This document shows positions 1 to 7,307 of a stretch of 8,191 nt of DNA, in pieces. A program made the translations under genes and the position numbers. This DNA comes from UBA11889 sp002313255 (GTDB lineage: Bacteria > Pseudomonadota > Gammaproteobacteria > Pseudomonadales > Azotimanducaceae), in NCBI GenBank assembly GCA_913045265.1, contig CAJWQX010000084.1, positions 1-8,191 of the forward strand, read 5' to 3'. Each line of letters starts with the position of its first letter. Within the stretch, counting starts at the first letter, position 1. The notes beneath the pieces are model-generated. The model made no database searches and was not told the DNA's origin. It was given only the letters and a program-made list of their open reading frames with translations.

Positions 1-506
1 CGAACGCCGGAAAGTCGAGCACCTTGAATTGCCTTACCCACACTCGAAACCTTGCCCGCGTCAGTAAAACGCCCGGGCGTACCCAACTGATCAACTTTTT
101 CGAGACCAGCCTGGGCGGACGGCTCGTTGACTTGCCCGGATACGGCTACGCAAAAGCGAGCAAAGCCCGCCAAAAATCCTGGGGGGAGGCCGTCGACGAC
201 TATTTGCAGATGCGCGAAAACCTGAGTGCGGTAGTGCTCGTTATGGATATTCGCCACCCCTTGCAACCATTCGATGTACACATGATTGAGTGGGGAATCG
301 CAACTGAAACGCCGCTACTCGTGCTACTTAACAAAGCAGACAAGATAAAACAGGGCGCCCGAGTTGCCGTTTCGCGGCAGGTCGATTCAGCATTAGCCAA
401 CGCCACGAAAGCTTCGTCGGTCACATTTTCTGCAAAAACAGGGTTGGGGTCCGCCAAAGCGATCGAAGCCGTTAGCGGATTTCTGAAGGATCCGCAACGC
501 TTATAG
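1..506 (+). CDS. engB: Ribosome biogenesis GTP-binding protein EngB/YihA (5' truncated by window edge)
   Basis: This is a TRAFAC-class small GTPase of the EngB/YsxC/YihA family, which acts in late assembly of the large ribosomal subunit. The reading frame is open from base 3, inside the P-loop: NAGKSS is visible, so the first part of G1 and the N-terminal 35-40 residues lie off the left edge. In order along the visible 167 residues are the G2 threonine in TPGRTQ, the G3 motif DLPGYG, the G4 motif NKAD and the G5 motif SAK. DLPGYGYAK is characteristic of EngB rather than Era or Der. The TTG at base 24 is an internal leucine codon, not a start. The gene ends at a TAG (504-506), 6 bp before the stop codon of the convergent polA; engB beside polA is a familiar gammaproteobacterial arrangement. 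Nothing looks degraded, and no terminator is visible after it. Confidence 0.96.
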   Translation, partial: NAGKSSTLNCLTHTRNLARVSKTPGRTQLINFFETSLGGRLVDLPGYGYAKASKARQKSWGEAVDDYLQMRENLSAVVLVMDIRHPLQPFDVHMIEWGIATETPLLVLLNKADKIKQGARVAVSRQVDSALANATKASSVTFSAKTGLGSAKAIEAVSGFLKDPQRL

Positions 507-512
507 CCTCCG

Positions 513-3197
513 TCAGTGAGCTTCATCCCAATTGATGCCAAACCCGGTATCGACGACCAAAGGTACATCTAGCGAGGCGGCATTAGTCATCGTTTCTTCC
601 GCTAATGTAACGAGTTCCGCCACATCTTCCTCGGCAACCTCAAATACCAGCTCGTCATGGACCTGCATAATCATCTTTGCCTTGAGAGGACTTTCTCTAA
701 GGCGTCGGTCAAGAACGAGCATCGCGCGTTTGATAATGTCTGCCGCCGTGCCCTGCATGGGCGCGTTAATAGCCGTTCGCTCCGCCGCTTGTCTTCTCGG
801 TACATTGCTCGCGTTGATTTCAGGAAGATACAGCCGCCGGCCAAAAGCAGTTTCGACAAACCCATCTTCCGCTGCCCTGGACCTTATTTGGTCCATGTAG
901 TCTCGGACGCTCGGGTAGCGGTCGAAATATCGGTCGATGTACTCCTGCGCGACGTTACGCGCGATGCCAAGCTGTCTCCCTAAACCGAACGCGGACATGC
1001 CATAGATGAGCCCGAAGTTGATAGCTTTGGCACTGCGCCGTTGTGCGTCGCTAACCGCGTCGACATCTTCCGCAAAAACTTCGGCTGCGGTGGCTCGATG
1101 CACGTCAAGCCCTTGCGCGAAGGCAGAACAAAGACCCACATCGCCCGAAAGATGCGCCATGATTCGCAATTCAATCTGGGAATAATCCGCAGCGACGAGT
1201 TGAAAGCCCTCCGGCGCCACAAAGGCTTGCCGAATTTTCCGGCCATCTGCGGTACGTATGGGTATGTTCTGCAAATTAGGGTCCGATGACGAAAGTCGCC
1301 CCGTTGCAGTAACCGCCTGATGATACGAAGTATGTACGCGACCGGTGCACGCATTAATTTGTCCCGGGAGCGCATCCGTATACGTTGATTTCAGCTTTGA
1401 GACTGAGCGGTAATCGAGGATAACTTGCGGTAATTCAAACTCCTGAGCGAGTTCTTGCAATACCGGTTCAGCCGTCGAACGTTGCCCTTTTTGCGTTTTA
1501 CGTAACGCCGGAAGGGACAATTTATCGTAAAGAATCACTTGTAATTGCTTGGGCGAACCTAAGTTAAATTCTTCGCCTGCGAGTTCGAATGCCTTTGCTT
1601 GAAGCAAGACCATCCGGCGAGACAGCTCGTTGCTTTGTTCCGCCAACATTGCAGCGTCAATTAACGTGCCGGCCCGTTCCATTTCTGAAAGAACCACCAA
1701 CAGAGGTAACTCAAGCTCCTCGTACACCGGCAGCAACGACGGCTGCGCTTCGAGCTGCGGTCGGAGGACCTGATTGAGCCGCAGCGCAGCATCTGCGCGT
1801 TGCGCCGCGAATTGACACGCTGCTTCAATCCCAACCGCGGACCAGGGGGCTCGTTTAACTCCCTTTCCTACGACGGCATCGAGTGGCGTAAGCAGCATGT
1901 CCGAATATTTCGCTGTCAGGTCCTCGAGCTTATGTCCGCGCGAGCCAACACTGTCGAAGACGTACGACTCAAGCATAGTGTCATTCACGAGGCCTCGAAG
2001 CACGACGTTATCTTGCGCAAGTACATTGCGTTGGAACTTTAAGTCGTGGCCCGTCTTCGTTAATCGATCGTCCTCGAGTACCGGGCCGAGCTGCGCTAAC
2101 ACAGTGTCTCGGTCTAATTGTTTCTGCAACTGATGGCCGATCGGAACGTACGCGCCTTGTCCACATTGCGTCGCGATCGCTATACCAATGATTTCCGCAG
2201 TCATGTAGTCGCTTGACCCGGTCACGATTTCGAGCGCAAAGCCTGGTGCCTCGTTAATCTCGTCAACAAGCCCACTCAAGCCTTCTACCGTATCGATAAT
2301 TCGGTAATCGCCTGACGCGATCGTTATTTGCTCCGTTTCTAATGCCCCGTCCAACTCGGCTAACCACGATTTGAATTCGAACCGCTTAAACAAATCCCGG
2401 AGCGTCTCCGTGTCTGCAACGGCCAAATTGAGGTCATCAAGCTCCGTATCGAGCCCTACATCACATTTGATTGTCGCCAACGTGCGAGAAAGCGGCAGTT
2501 GCTCAAGATTATCCCGGAGACTTTCCCCCACTTTGCCCTTTATCGCAGCGGCATTGGCAATCACGCCGTCAAGGTCTCCGTAGCTATCCAACCATTTTGC
2601 CGCCGTCTTGGGCCCCACCTTCGGTACCCCGGGGATGTTGTCCGAGGTGTCCCCCATCAGTGCGAGGTAGTCAATGATTTGTTCCGGCCATACTCCAAAT
2701 CGTTCCCTGACACCATCACGCTCGAGATTCGTGTCTGTCATGGTATTAACAAGAGACACGTGTTCATTGACGAGCTGGGCCATGTCCTTATCGGAGGTTG
2801 AAATAATCGTCGGCTGCTCAGCCTGAGTTGCACGAGCAGCCAACGTTCCGATTACGTCATCTGCTTCGACCCCAGGACAGATAAGCAGTGGAAGCCCCAT
2901 CGCCCGGATAACGTTGTGAATGGGTTCAATCTGCTCGCGTAAATCGTCTGGCATCGGCGGACGATTGGCTTTGTATTCTGGAAAAAGCTGGTTACGAAAG
3001 GTTTTACCACCCGCATCGAAAACGACCGCAATGGGGCTGCCCACAAAATCGCTACTCAGCTTACGTAGCATCGAAATGACGCCACGAACGGCACCCGTCG
3101 GAGCCCCGGCGCTGGTGCGCAGATCGGGAAGTGCATGGTAGGCCCTGAACAGGTAGGAAGAACCATCGACGAGCAGTAACGGTTTGGCATTTGCCAT
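513..3197 (-). CDS. polA: DNA polymerase I with a degenerate proofreading site
   Basis: This is an 894-residue family A polymerase that fills gaps and removes RNA primers in replication and repair. The 5' nuclease domain (about 1-290) keeps its metal-binding acidic residues: D11, D61, E111/D113/D114, D136/D138 and D183/D186 in GDTSDNIPG. The polymerase domain (about 490-894) has motif A (D671, DYSQIELR), motif B (K724, F728, Y732) and motif C (VHDEL, D848/E849). The 3'-5' exonuclease fold (about 300-480) aligns without gaps around its motifs to E. coli Pol I, but the four catalytic acids are changed: D355 to E323, E357 to V325, D424 to Q389 and D501 to R467. Proofreading is therefore probably lost. 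The ATG at 3197 was chosen because MANAKPLLLVDGSSYLFRAY matches the family N-terminus and GGGGGAA sits 6 nt upstream. The frame stays open to 3344, but the extra 49 residues resemble no Pol I sequence. The gene diverges from thrB and converges on engB. Confidence 0.97.
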   Translation of the reverse strand: MANAKPLLLVDGSSYLFRAYHALPDLRTSAGAPTGAVRGVISMLRKLSSDFVGSPIAVVFDAGGKTFRNQLFPEYKANRPPMPDDLREQIEPIHNVIRAMGLPLLICPGVEADDVIGTLAARATQAEQPTIISTSDKDMAQLVNEHVSLVNTMTDTNLERDGVRERFGVWPEQIIDYLALMGDTSDNIPGVPKVGPKTAAKWLDSYGDLDGVIANAAAIKGKVGESLRDNLEQLPLSRTLATIKCDVGLDTELDDLNLAVADTETLRDLFKRFEFKSWLAELDGALETEQITIASGDYRIIDTVEGLSGLVDEINEAPGFALEIVTGSSDYMTAEIIGIAIATQCGQGAYVPIGHQLQKQLDRDTVLAQLGPVLEDDRLTKTGHDLKFQRNVLAQDNVVLRGLVNDTMLESYVFDSVGSRGHKLEDLTAKYSDMLLTPLDAVVGKGVKRAPWSAVGIEAACQFAAQRADAALRLNQVLRPQLEAQPSLLPVYEELELPLLVVLSEMERAGTLIDAAMLAEQSNELSRRMVLLQAKAFELAGEEFNLGSPKQLQVILYDKLSLPALRKTQKGQRSTAEPVLQELAQEFELPQVILDYRSVSKLKSTYTDALPGQINACTGRVHTSYHQAVTATGRLSSSDPNLQNIPIRTADGRKIRQAFVAPEGFQLVAADYSQIELRIMAHLSGDVGLCSAFAQGLDVHRATAAEVFAEDVDAVSDAQRRSAKAINFGLIYGMSAFGLGRQLGIARNVAQEYIDRYFDRYPSVRDYMDQIRSRAAEDGFVETAFGRRLYLPEINASNVPRRQAAERTAINAPMQGTAADIIKRAMLVLDRRLRESPLKAKMIMQVHDELVFEVAEEDVAELVTLAEETMTNAASLDVPLVVDTGFGINWDEAH

Positions 3198-3368
3198 GTT
3201 AAATTCCCCCGCTTCGACCCTAACACAACCCTCTTGACCTATGCCGTTTGACCCCTCATCAACCACCCAAGCCCCTGCGTCCGCCATGCGTACAGAGGCC
3301 TCCAAGAAGGTCACGGACTCTTCTCGGCATCCCTGCACGAACATCTCAGCAATTAATATCCGGACGCC
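3198..3368. other. Divergent polA-thrB intergenic region
   Basis: This 171-bp stretch must hold the 5' control signals for both polA (leftward) and thrB (rightward), unless the real transcripts start elsewhere. I see no convincing paired -35/-10 element for either gene. Visible landmarks are two direct copies of TTGACC at 3234-3239 and 3248-3253, spaced 14 bp start to start, and an AT-rich TAATAT at 3354-3359, 9 nt before the thrB GTG. The minus-strand frame of polA stays open through most of the region, but its translation does not look like a conserved protein. No small gene or RNA is recognisable. Confidence 0.5.
3204..3210 (-). promoter_or_regulatory. Ribosome binding site of polA
   Basis: On the minus strand GGGGGAA lies 6 nt before the ATG at 3197. 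This strong Shine-Dalgarno-like run decides the polA start against the longer open frame. egtB has the same GGGGGAA run upstream of its start. Confidence 0.7.
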
Positions 3369-4319
3369 GTGGCCGTTGTAACAGAACTACCCACCGCCGT
3401 CGTCGCTGACGTCGTTGGTCAATATGACATTGGGTCTCTTGACACCTACTGGCCGGCCGATAACGGAGTCGAAAACACGAACTATTTCTTGCGTACGAGC
3501 CGAGGCCTCGAATACGTGCTTACAGTGGTCGAATCAAACAGCCATCACAACGATTTGATGATCCGCGTTCTCGACTTGGCCCATCGAAACGAACTTCCTG
3601 TCGCCCCCGTGATGGCGTCTAAAACGGGTGCCCGAGAGATATACCGGTTGAGTAAGCCCATGCTGCTTGCGCCTCGACTGCCAGGCCGACACATTGACCA
3701 AACCAATGAAAACCAATGCGGCGCCGTTGGCAAATTCTTGGCCATGTTCCATCTCAGCACCAGCGAACTCGGTCTCGAGGCTCATGAATACCCGCGAAAT
3801 CTCACGTGGCTGAATCACCACACCGCATTATCCCGAGAATTCCAACATCCGACTTATCAGCGCCAGCTTGAAGAAGCACTAGACAGTATAAGAATCGGTC
3901 TTGAACGGCCCGAAGTTGAAGAGTTGCCGACGGGGATCGTCCATGGGGATCTATTTCGCGACAACGCGCTATTTAACGAAGGGGAGCTATCAGGCGTTGT
4001 CGATTTTCACCACACCTCGCATCATTACTGGATCTACGATGTTGCCGTCGCCATCAACGATTGGTGCACCACCGAGCAACAACAATTGGACGAACATCGT
4101 GCGGCGGCATTGGTCCAGGGCTACCAAGCGATTCGTCCTTTCGACGATGCCGAGACCGCTTGCTATCCTACTTTCGGCTTATATAGCGCGGTCGCCTTCT
4201 GGTTGTCGCGGCTGGTAGCAGCGTCAGCCGACACGGGAGGCCGTTCGCGACCACCGAAGGACCCCGACGAATTTCGCCGTATCGCTGCGCAACACTTGCG
4301 CGGTTTTTCGCTTTTCTAA
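3369..4319 (+). CDS. thrB: Homoserine kinase (APH-fold, Pseudomonas type)
   Basis: This enzyme phosphorylates L-homoserine with ATP to O-phosphohomoserine, the step before threonine synthase in threonine biosynthesis; it is cytosolic. The protein is 316 residues, the usual size for the aminoglycoside-phosphotransferase-fold homoserine kinases of Pseudomonas and relatives. ENTNYF (35-40) matches the N-lobe region where these proteins read ENSNFF. The catalytic loop is HGDLFRDN (192-199) with D194 and N199, the metal-binding DF follows at 212-213, and the NDWC (230-233) and FWLSRL (277-282) signatures agree with this subfamily. The start is GTG at 3369: the frame is closed by TAA at 3354-3356 and no ATG lies between. 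The Shine-Dalgarno is weak (GGA at 3362-3364). Close relatives are annotated as ThrB near polA in Pseudomonas. A choline or fructosamine kinase-like role is a less likely alternative. Confidence 0.88.
   Translation: MAVVTELPTAVVADVVGQYDIGSLDTYWPADNGVENTNYFLRTSRGLEYVLTVVESNSHHNDLMIRVLDLAHRNELPVAPVMASKTGAREIYRLSKPMLLAPRLPGRHIDQTNENQCGAVGKFLAMFHLSTSELGLEAHEYPRNLTWLNHHTALSREFQHPTYQRQLEEALDSIRIGLERPEVEELPTGIVHGDLFRDNALFNEGELSGVVDFHHTSHHYWIYDVAVAINDWCTTEQQQLDEHRAAALVQGYQAIRPFDDAETACYPTFGLYSAVAFWLSRLVAASADTGGRSRPPKDPDEFRRIAAQHLRGFSLF
4285..4316 (+). terminator. Candidate intrinsic terminator inside the end of thrB
   Basis: A hairpin with arms GCGCAA (4287-4292) and TTGCGC (4296-4301) and a 3-nt CAC loop is extended at its base by a G-U pair (4286/4302) and a C-G pair (4285/4303), giving an 8-bp stem. 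TTTTT (4304-4308) follows at once, with a second TTTT at 4312-4315. The layout is that of a Rho-independent terminator pointing rightward. It lies within the last codons of thrB, upstream of its TAA (4317-4319). No other terminator is visible in the 39 bp between thrB and egtD. Translation through the site could mask the hairpin. Confidence 0.5.
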
Positions 4320-4358
4320 ATATCCATATCGAGTCGCGGTAATCCTTAACGTGGCCCT

Positions 4359-5336
4359 TTAGGTTGCCTTAAGCAGCAACTCCATAAATTGGTGATCAGC
4401 GTCAAACCATGTCAAGTGTTGGCGAAAGCCCGTCGCATCTGCCAATGCCGCGAATTCATCAAGGCTATACTTATACGAATTCTCCGTATGCATGCGCTCG
4501 CCCAGGGCAAAGCGAAATGTCTCTCCTTCCAGGCGGACGTTCTGTTCACACTTGCTTACTAGAAACATCTCGATTCGGCCTTTCGACGAGTTATACCGGG
4601 CGAAATGCTCGAACGCCTGGGCATCAAAGTCGGTGCCGAATCGTTCATTTAGATGTCGAAGCATGTTTCGATTGAACTCGGCGGTCACGCCTCCAGAGTC
4701 GTTATAGGCTCGATTCAGAACGGATTCAGATTTCTTGGTGTCAACGCCGATTAGGAACCAGCCCTCATTGCCAACGACGTCTCGAACTCCTTCCATAAAC
4801 TTCGCCGCATCCGCTGGCTCAAAATTTCCGAGGCTGGATCCCGGGAAAAAGGCAACTCGCGTCAATCCATCGACGCTTGACGGAAGGCTGAATGGGGCGG
4901 AGTAATCGGCACAGGTCGGGTACACGTGTAACCAAGGATAATCGTCGGCAATTCGGTGCGACGAATGCAAGAGATACTCACTCGATATATCCACCGGGAC
5001 GTACGCTCTGGGACAACATGACTCTAACAGGACACGGATCTTTGTACTGCTTCCACTTCCATATTCAATCAGACAAACACTAGAGCCGATGGCCTCGGCT
5101 ATTGCGGTCCCATGCGTATGCAAAATTGAAAGCTCTGCGCGTGTTAGGTAGTACTCAGGCAGCTCAGTAATCGCCTCAAATAAATTTGAACCGCGCTGGT
5201 CGTAAAAGAATTTGGGCGAGAGCTTCTTCGGGTCGGTTCGCAGTCCTCTTTTGATCTCCGACTGCGCATCAGCCAGAAGAGGTTTCTGATCATGCAGTTC
5301 GATCCCATCCGCCAATCGATTAGAGCTTCGCGCCAT
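4359..5336 (-). CDS. egtD: L-histidine N-alpha-methyltransferase EgtD
   Basis: This SAM-dependent enzyme trimethylates the alpha-amino group of histidine to give hercynine, the first step of ergothioneine synthesis. It is 325 residues long, normal for the EgtD (Methyltransf_33) family. The N-terminal substrate region has FFYDQRGSNLFEAI (43-56) and ELPEYY (58-63). The SAM-binding glycine motif is EYGSGSSTK (91-99), followed by PVDIS (114-118) and FFPGSSLGNF (163-172). MHTENSYKY (282-290) carries E285 and S287, matching the Glu/Ser pair that binds histidine in mycobacterial EgtD (E282 and S284 in M. smegmatis numbering, from memory). The ATG at 5336 lies inside the 3' end of egtB (17-bp overlap), with only a weak purine-rich GTGAGAA just upstream, so translation is probably coupled to egtB. 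The gene converges on thrB. Function is well supported by motifs and by its partner. Confidence 0.94.
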   Translation of the reverse strand: MARSSNRLADGIELHDQKPLLADAQSEIKRGLRTDPKKLSPKFFYDQRGSNLFEAITELPEYYLTRAELSILHTHGTAIAEAIGSSVCLIEYGSGSSTKIRVLLESCCPRAYVPVDISSEYLLHSSHRIADDYPWLHVYPTCADYSAPFSLPSSVDGLTRVAFFPGSSLGNFEPADAAKFMEGVRDVVGNEGWFLIGVDTKKSESVLNRAYNDSGGVTAEFNRNMLRHLNERFGTDFDAQAFEHFARYNSSKGRIEMFLVSKCEQNVRLEGETFRFALGERMHTENSYKYSLDEFAALADATGFRQHLTWFDADHQFMELLLKAT

Positions 5337-6588
5337 TTCTCACTAGCCTAATACCGGTAAACTGCCATCGATCTTTGGCATAGAAAAAGTTTCGGTAGGT
5401 ATTGCGAACATGACCTCCCGGCGACACGCAAGAGCCCCCGCGCAATACCATCTGGTTAGCCATGAATTTGCCGTTGTACTCACCAAGGGTACCCGACAGC
5501 GGCCGGAATCCTGGATAGGGCGCGTAACTCGACGTCGTCCACTGCCAACATTCATCAAGTAATTGCTGCACACCATTCCCCGTCGCGGCGCGCGGGTGGA
5601 AAAACGGCGTCTTCGTCGATTCCACTTCATTCGTAGCTTGTTTGGCCACATGTTCCCATTCGAATTCCGTTGCAAGCCGGGCGGCCGACCAGCGCGCAAA
5701 GGCATCCGCTTCATAAAAGCTAATGTGGGTAACCGGGAACATGGGGTGTAACTCGGATTCACCGGCCAACGTGTATTCGTACCAGGTCGAATCGCGCTGG
5801 GTCCAGTATTCTGGAGCTTGCCAGGCGCGCGCGCTTGCCTCTCGCCAACCATCGGACAACCACAACGATGGTGTTCGATAACCGCCGTCCTCAATGAATG
5901 CTAGATATTCCTGGTTCGTTACCAAACGTTCGGCGAACTCGAAATCTTCCAACCACACACGATGCCTCGGCGTTTCGTTGTCAAAATAGAACGGCTCGTT
6001 TGATTCAGCCCCGATCATCACCAATCCACCGGTTACGGGCACGTACGACTGCGGGTGGTTCGGCGCGAGATTATTGTCAGCTCCAGGCTGATAGGCCGGG
6101 CGTAACGGGTTATGACCCAGAATAAATTTCAGGTCGGTAACGATTAGTTCTTGGTGTTGTTGCTCGTGATTTAGGCCCAGCATCGTTCGTGACGCCACGG
6201 GGTCGTTCGTCCCCTGTCCCGAATCGAGCAGCATGGTCATGGCGACATCAACATAACGTCGGTAATTGTGTATTTCGTCGAGGGTTGGCCGTGACAAATT
6301 GCCCCTTTCAGCCCGTGGATGCCTCGAACCAACGCCTTCGTAATACGAATTAAATAGCTCGGAGTATTGTTCGTCGAAGACTCGATAGTCGGCGAGATAG
6401 GGCCTCAGCAAGAATGTTTCAAAAAACCACGTCGTATGTGCGAGGTGCCATTTGGGCGGACTAACGTCGGCGATTGGCTGGACGCCATGATCATCAACGG
6501 AAAGCGGTCGACAAAGATCCTCCGTTTTCGATCTTACATATCGGTACGCATCGCTGAGTACCGCCACTCGTGGCGCAGCCGCTGACAT
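5320..6588 (-). CDS. egtB: Hercynine C-S lyase-partner sulfoxide synthase EgtB (iron-dependent)
   Basis: This non-heme iron enzyme uses O2 to join hercynine to a thiol (gamma-glutamylcysteine or cysteine), making the sulfoxide precursor of ergothioneine. The protein is 422 residues. An N-terminal DinB-like domain is followed by a formylglycine-generating-enzyme-like domain from about 185. The iron ligands are H51 (in WHLAHTTWFFE) and H141/H145 in NHEQQHQE (140-147), the family HX3HXE motif. The C-terminal domain shows EYNGKFM (370-376), LRGGSC (382-387) and FTGIRL (410-415). Y82-Y83 in NSYYEG resemble the paired active-site tyrosines of the cysteine-using EgtB of Chloracidobacterium. OvoA (ovothiol) is disfavoured because there is no fused C-terminal methyltransferase and EgtD is adjacent. 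The start is ATG 6588, 5 nt after a GGGGG run. It is first in the egtB-egtD pair and lies 71 bp after sco. Confidence 0.93.
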   Translation of the reverse strand: MSAAAPRVAVLSDAYRYVRSKTEDLCRPLSVDDHGVQPIADVSPPKWHLAHTTWFFETFLLRPYLADYRVFDEQYSELFNSYYEGVGSRHPRAERGNLSRPTLDEIHNYRRYVDVAMTMLLDSGQGTNDPVASRTMLGLNHEQQHQELIVTDLKFILGHNPLRPAYQPGADNNLAPNHPQSYVPVTGGLVMIGAESNEPFYFDNETPRHRVWLEDFEFAERLVTNQEYLAFIEDGGYRTPSLWLSDGWREASARAWQAPEYWTQRDSTWYEYTLAGESELHPMFPVTHISFYEADAFARWSAARLATEFEWEHVAKQATNEVESTKTPFFHPRAATGNGVQQLLDECWQWTTSSYAPYPGFRPLSGTLGEYNGKFMANQMVLRGGSCVSPGGHVRNTYRNFFYAKDRWQFTGIRLVRNGAKL

Positions 6589-6591
6589 CTA

Positions 6592-6598
6592 TTCCCCC
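6592..6598 (-). promoter_or_regulatory. Ribosome binding site of egtB
   Basis: Reading leftward, GGGGGAA precedes ATG 6588, with 5 nt between the G run and the start codon. This supports the chosen start and efficient initiation of the first ergothioneine gene. Confidence 0.6.
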
Positions 6599-6611
6599 GA
6601 TCAAGCACACC

Positions 6612-6640
6612 AGCATAGGTATGGGTTTCCTGTTTTGCAA
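6612..6640 (-). promoter_or_regulatory. Candidate sigma70-type promoter for egtB-egtD
   Basis: On the minus strand TTGCAA (6640-6635, four of six bases of the -35 consensus) and TATGCT (6617-6612, four of six of the -10 consensus) are separated by exactly 17 bp. A start point about 7 nt further on would leave a short leader with the GGGGGAA ribosome binding site. The element lies in the only sizeable gap of the minus-strand series. It would let egtBD be expressed apart from cyoE-sco. Matches at this level also arise by chance. Confidence 0.35.
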
Positions 6641-6659
6641 TTTGGCATGGGCCCTTGGA

Positions 6660-7307
6660 TCAGGAAGCCACGGTTATTTGTCTCAAGCTCGAATAGATAA
6701 GCGCGATACGACTGGCTTCGAACGGTGGCTTTATGTAGCCGTAGTGGCGTGCTGCGGGATCGACAACGACGATATAGGGGGAGTGTTCGATTAAGTAACC
6801 GATCTCAGAACTAACCGTTTCTCCCCTTCGATAGCCTATCCCAAGCTGGAGCCCAAACGACTTCACCGCCGCCCCGCTGCCTATTAGTCCAACAAACGTT
6901 GGCGAAAAAGCCTTGACGTATGCCTTCATCGCGTCTTGGTCGTCTCGCTCAGGATCTACCGACACAAGTATTCCTTGAAAGCCCTCCGTCGCAACATCCC
7001 TCCTACTATCGGCGTCTATTAAACGTTCGGCTTGTCCAAGAATCGACATGGTGACAGGGCATATGTCAGGACATCGTGTGTACCCAAAAAAGATGAAAGA
7101 CCAGCGCCCATCGAACCGTCTGACGTCGAAAGGATTGCCTGCCTGGTCGAATAGCAGGGGATCGGTGATCTCCAATGGTTCTGGTAATGCAACCAAACCA
7201 AGGGATTCAAGCTCCGCCACGGAAAGGTGCTTTGGGGTTTGCCCTAACCAAAGCATCCCTGCCACGGCAAGTAACAAGATCGAAATTAGTGTGACCGCGT
7301 TACGCAT
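6660..7307 (-). CDS. SCO1/SenC/PrrC family copper chaperone, membrane-anchored
   Basis: This is a thioredoxin-fold protein that delivers copper to, or reduces the cysteines of, the CuA centre of cytochrome c oxidase subunit II, on the periplasmic face. It is 215 residues long. Residues 4-22 form one hydrophobic segment, an uncleaved anchor or signal. GYTRCPDICPVTM (75-87) holds the CxxxC copper ligands C79 and C83, and H175 in EHSPYI is the conserved third ligand. VSVDPERD (116-123) is the usual strand-turn of the family. It starts 30 bp after the cyoE stop on the same strand, as expected at the end of a cox cluster. No clear Shine-Dalgarno precedes ATG 7307, so initiation may depend on coupling to cyoE. 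The length and key residues are intact. Whether it serves an aa3 or another heme-copper oxidase cannot be told here. Confidence 0.92.
   Translation of the reverse strand: MRNAVTLISILLLAVAGMLWLGQTPKHLSVAELESLGLVALPEPLEITDPLLFDQAGNPFDVRRFDGRWSFIFFGYTRCPDICPVTMSILGQAERLIDADSRRDVATEGFQGILVSVDPERDDQDAMKAYVKAFSPTFVGLIGSGAAVKSFGLQLGIGYRRGETVSSEIGYLIEHSPYIVVVDPAARHYGYIKPPFEASRIALIYSSLRQITVAS

Noticed and set aside
24..506. A complete engB starting at TTG 24
   Set aside because: The frame is open further left and already encodes the P-loop NAGKSS; the TTG is an internal leucine and the gene is cut by the window edge.
532..3141. Many plus-strand open frames of 60-120 codons opposite polA, and similar ones opposite egtB, egtD, sco and cyoE
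   Set aside because: They are antisense shadows of conserved genes; their translations show no recognisable domains and their starts lack ribosome binding sites.
3198..3344. A 49-residue N-terminal extension of polA from ATG 3344
   Set aside because: The extension does not resemble Pol I proteins, while ATG 3197 has a strong GGGGGAA upstream and begins exactly at the family N-terminus.
4320..4358. A bidirectional terminator between thrB and egtD
   Set aside because: No inverted repeat was found in the 39-bp gap; the only hairpin lies inside thrB, and on the minus strand it is not followed by a T-tract.
5320..6588. 5-histidylcysteine sulfoxide synthase OvoA (ovothiol pathway)
   Set aside because: OvoA normally carries a fused C-terminal methyltransferase; this protein ends after the FGE-like domain and is paired with EgtD.
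6636..6662. A terminator after sco at the GGGCCC palindrome
   Set aside because: The arms do not extend into a usable stem and no T-tract follows in the leftward direction.
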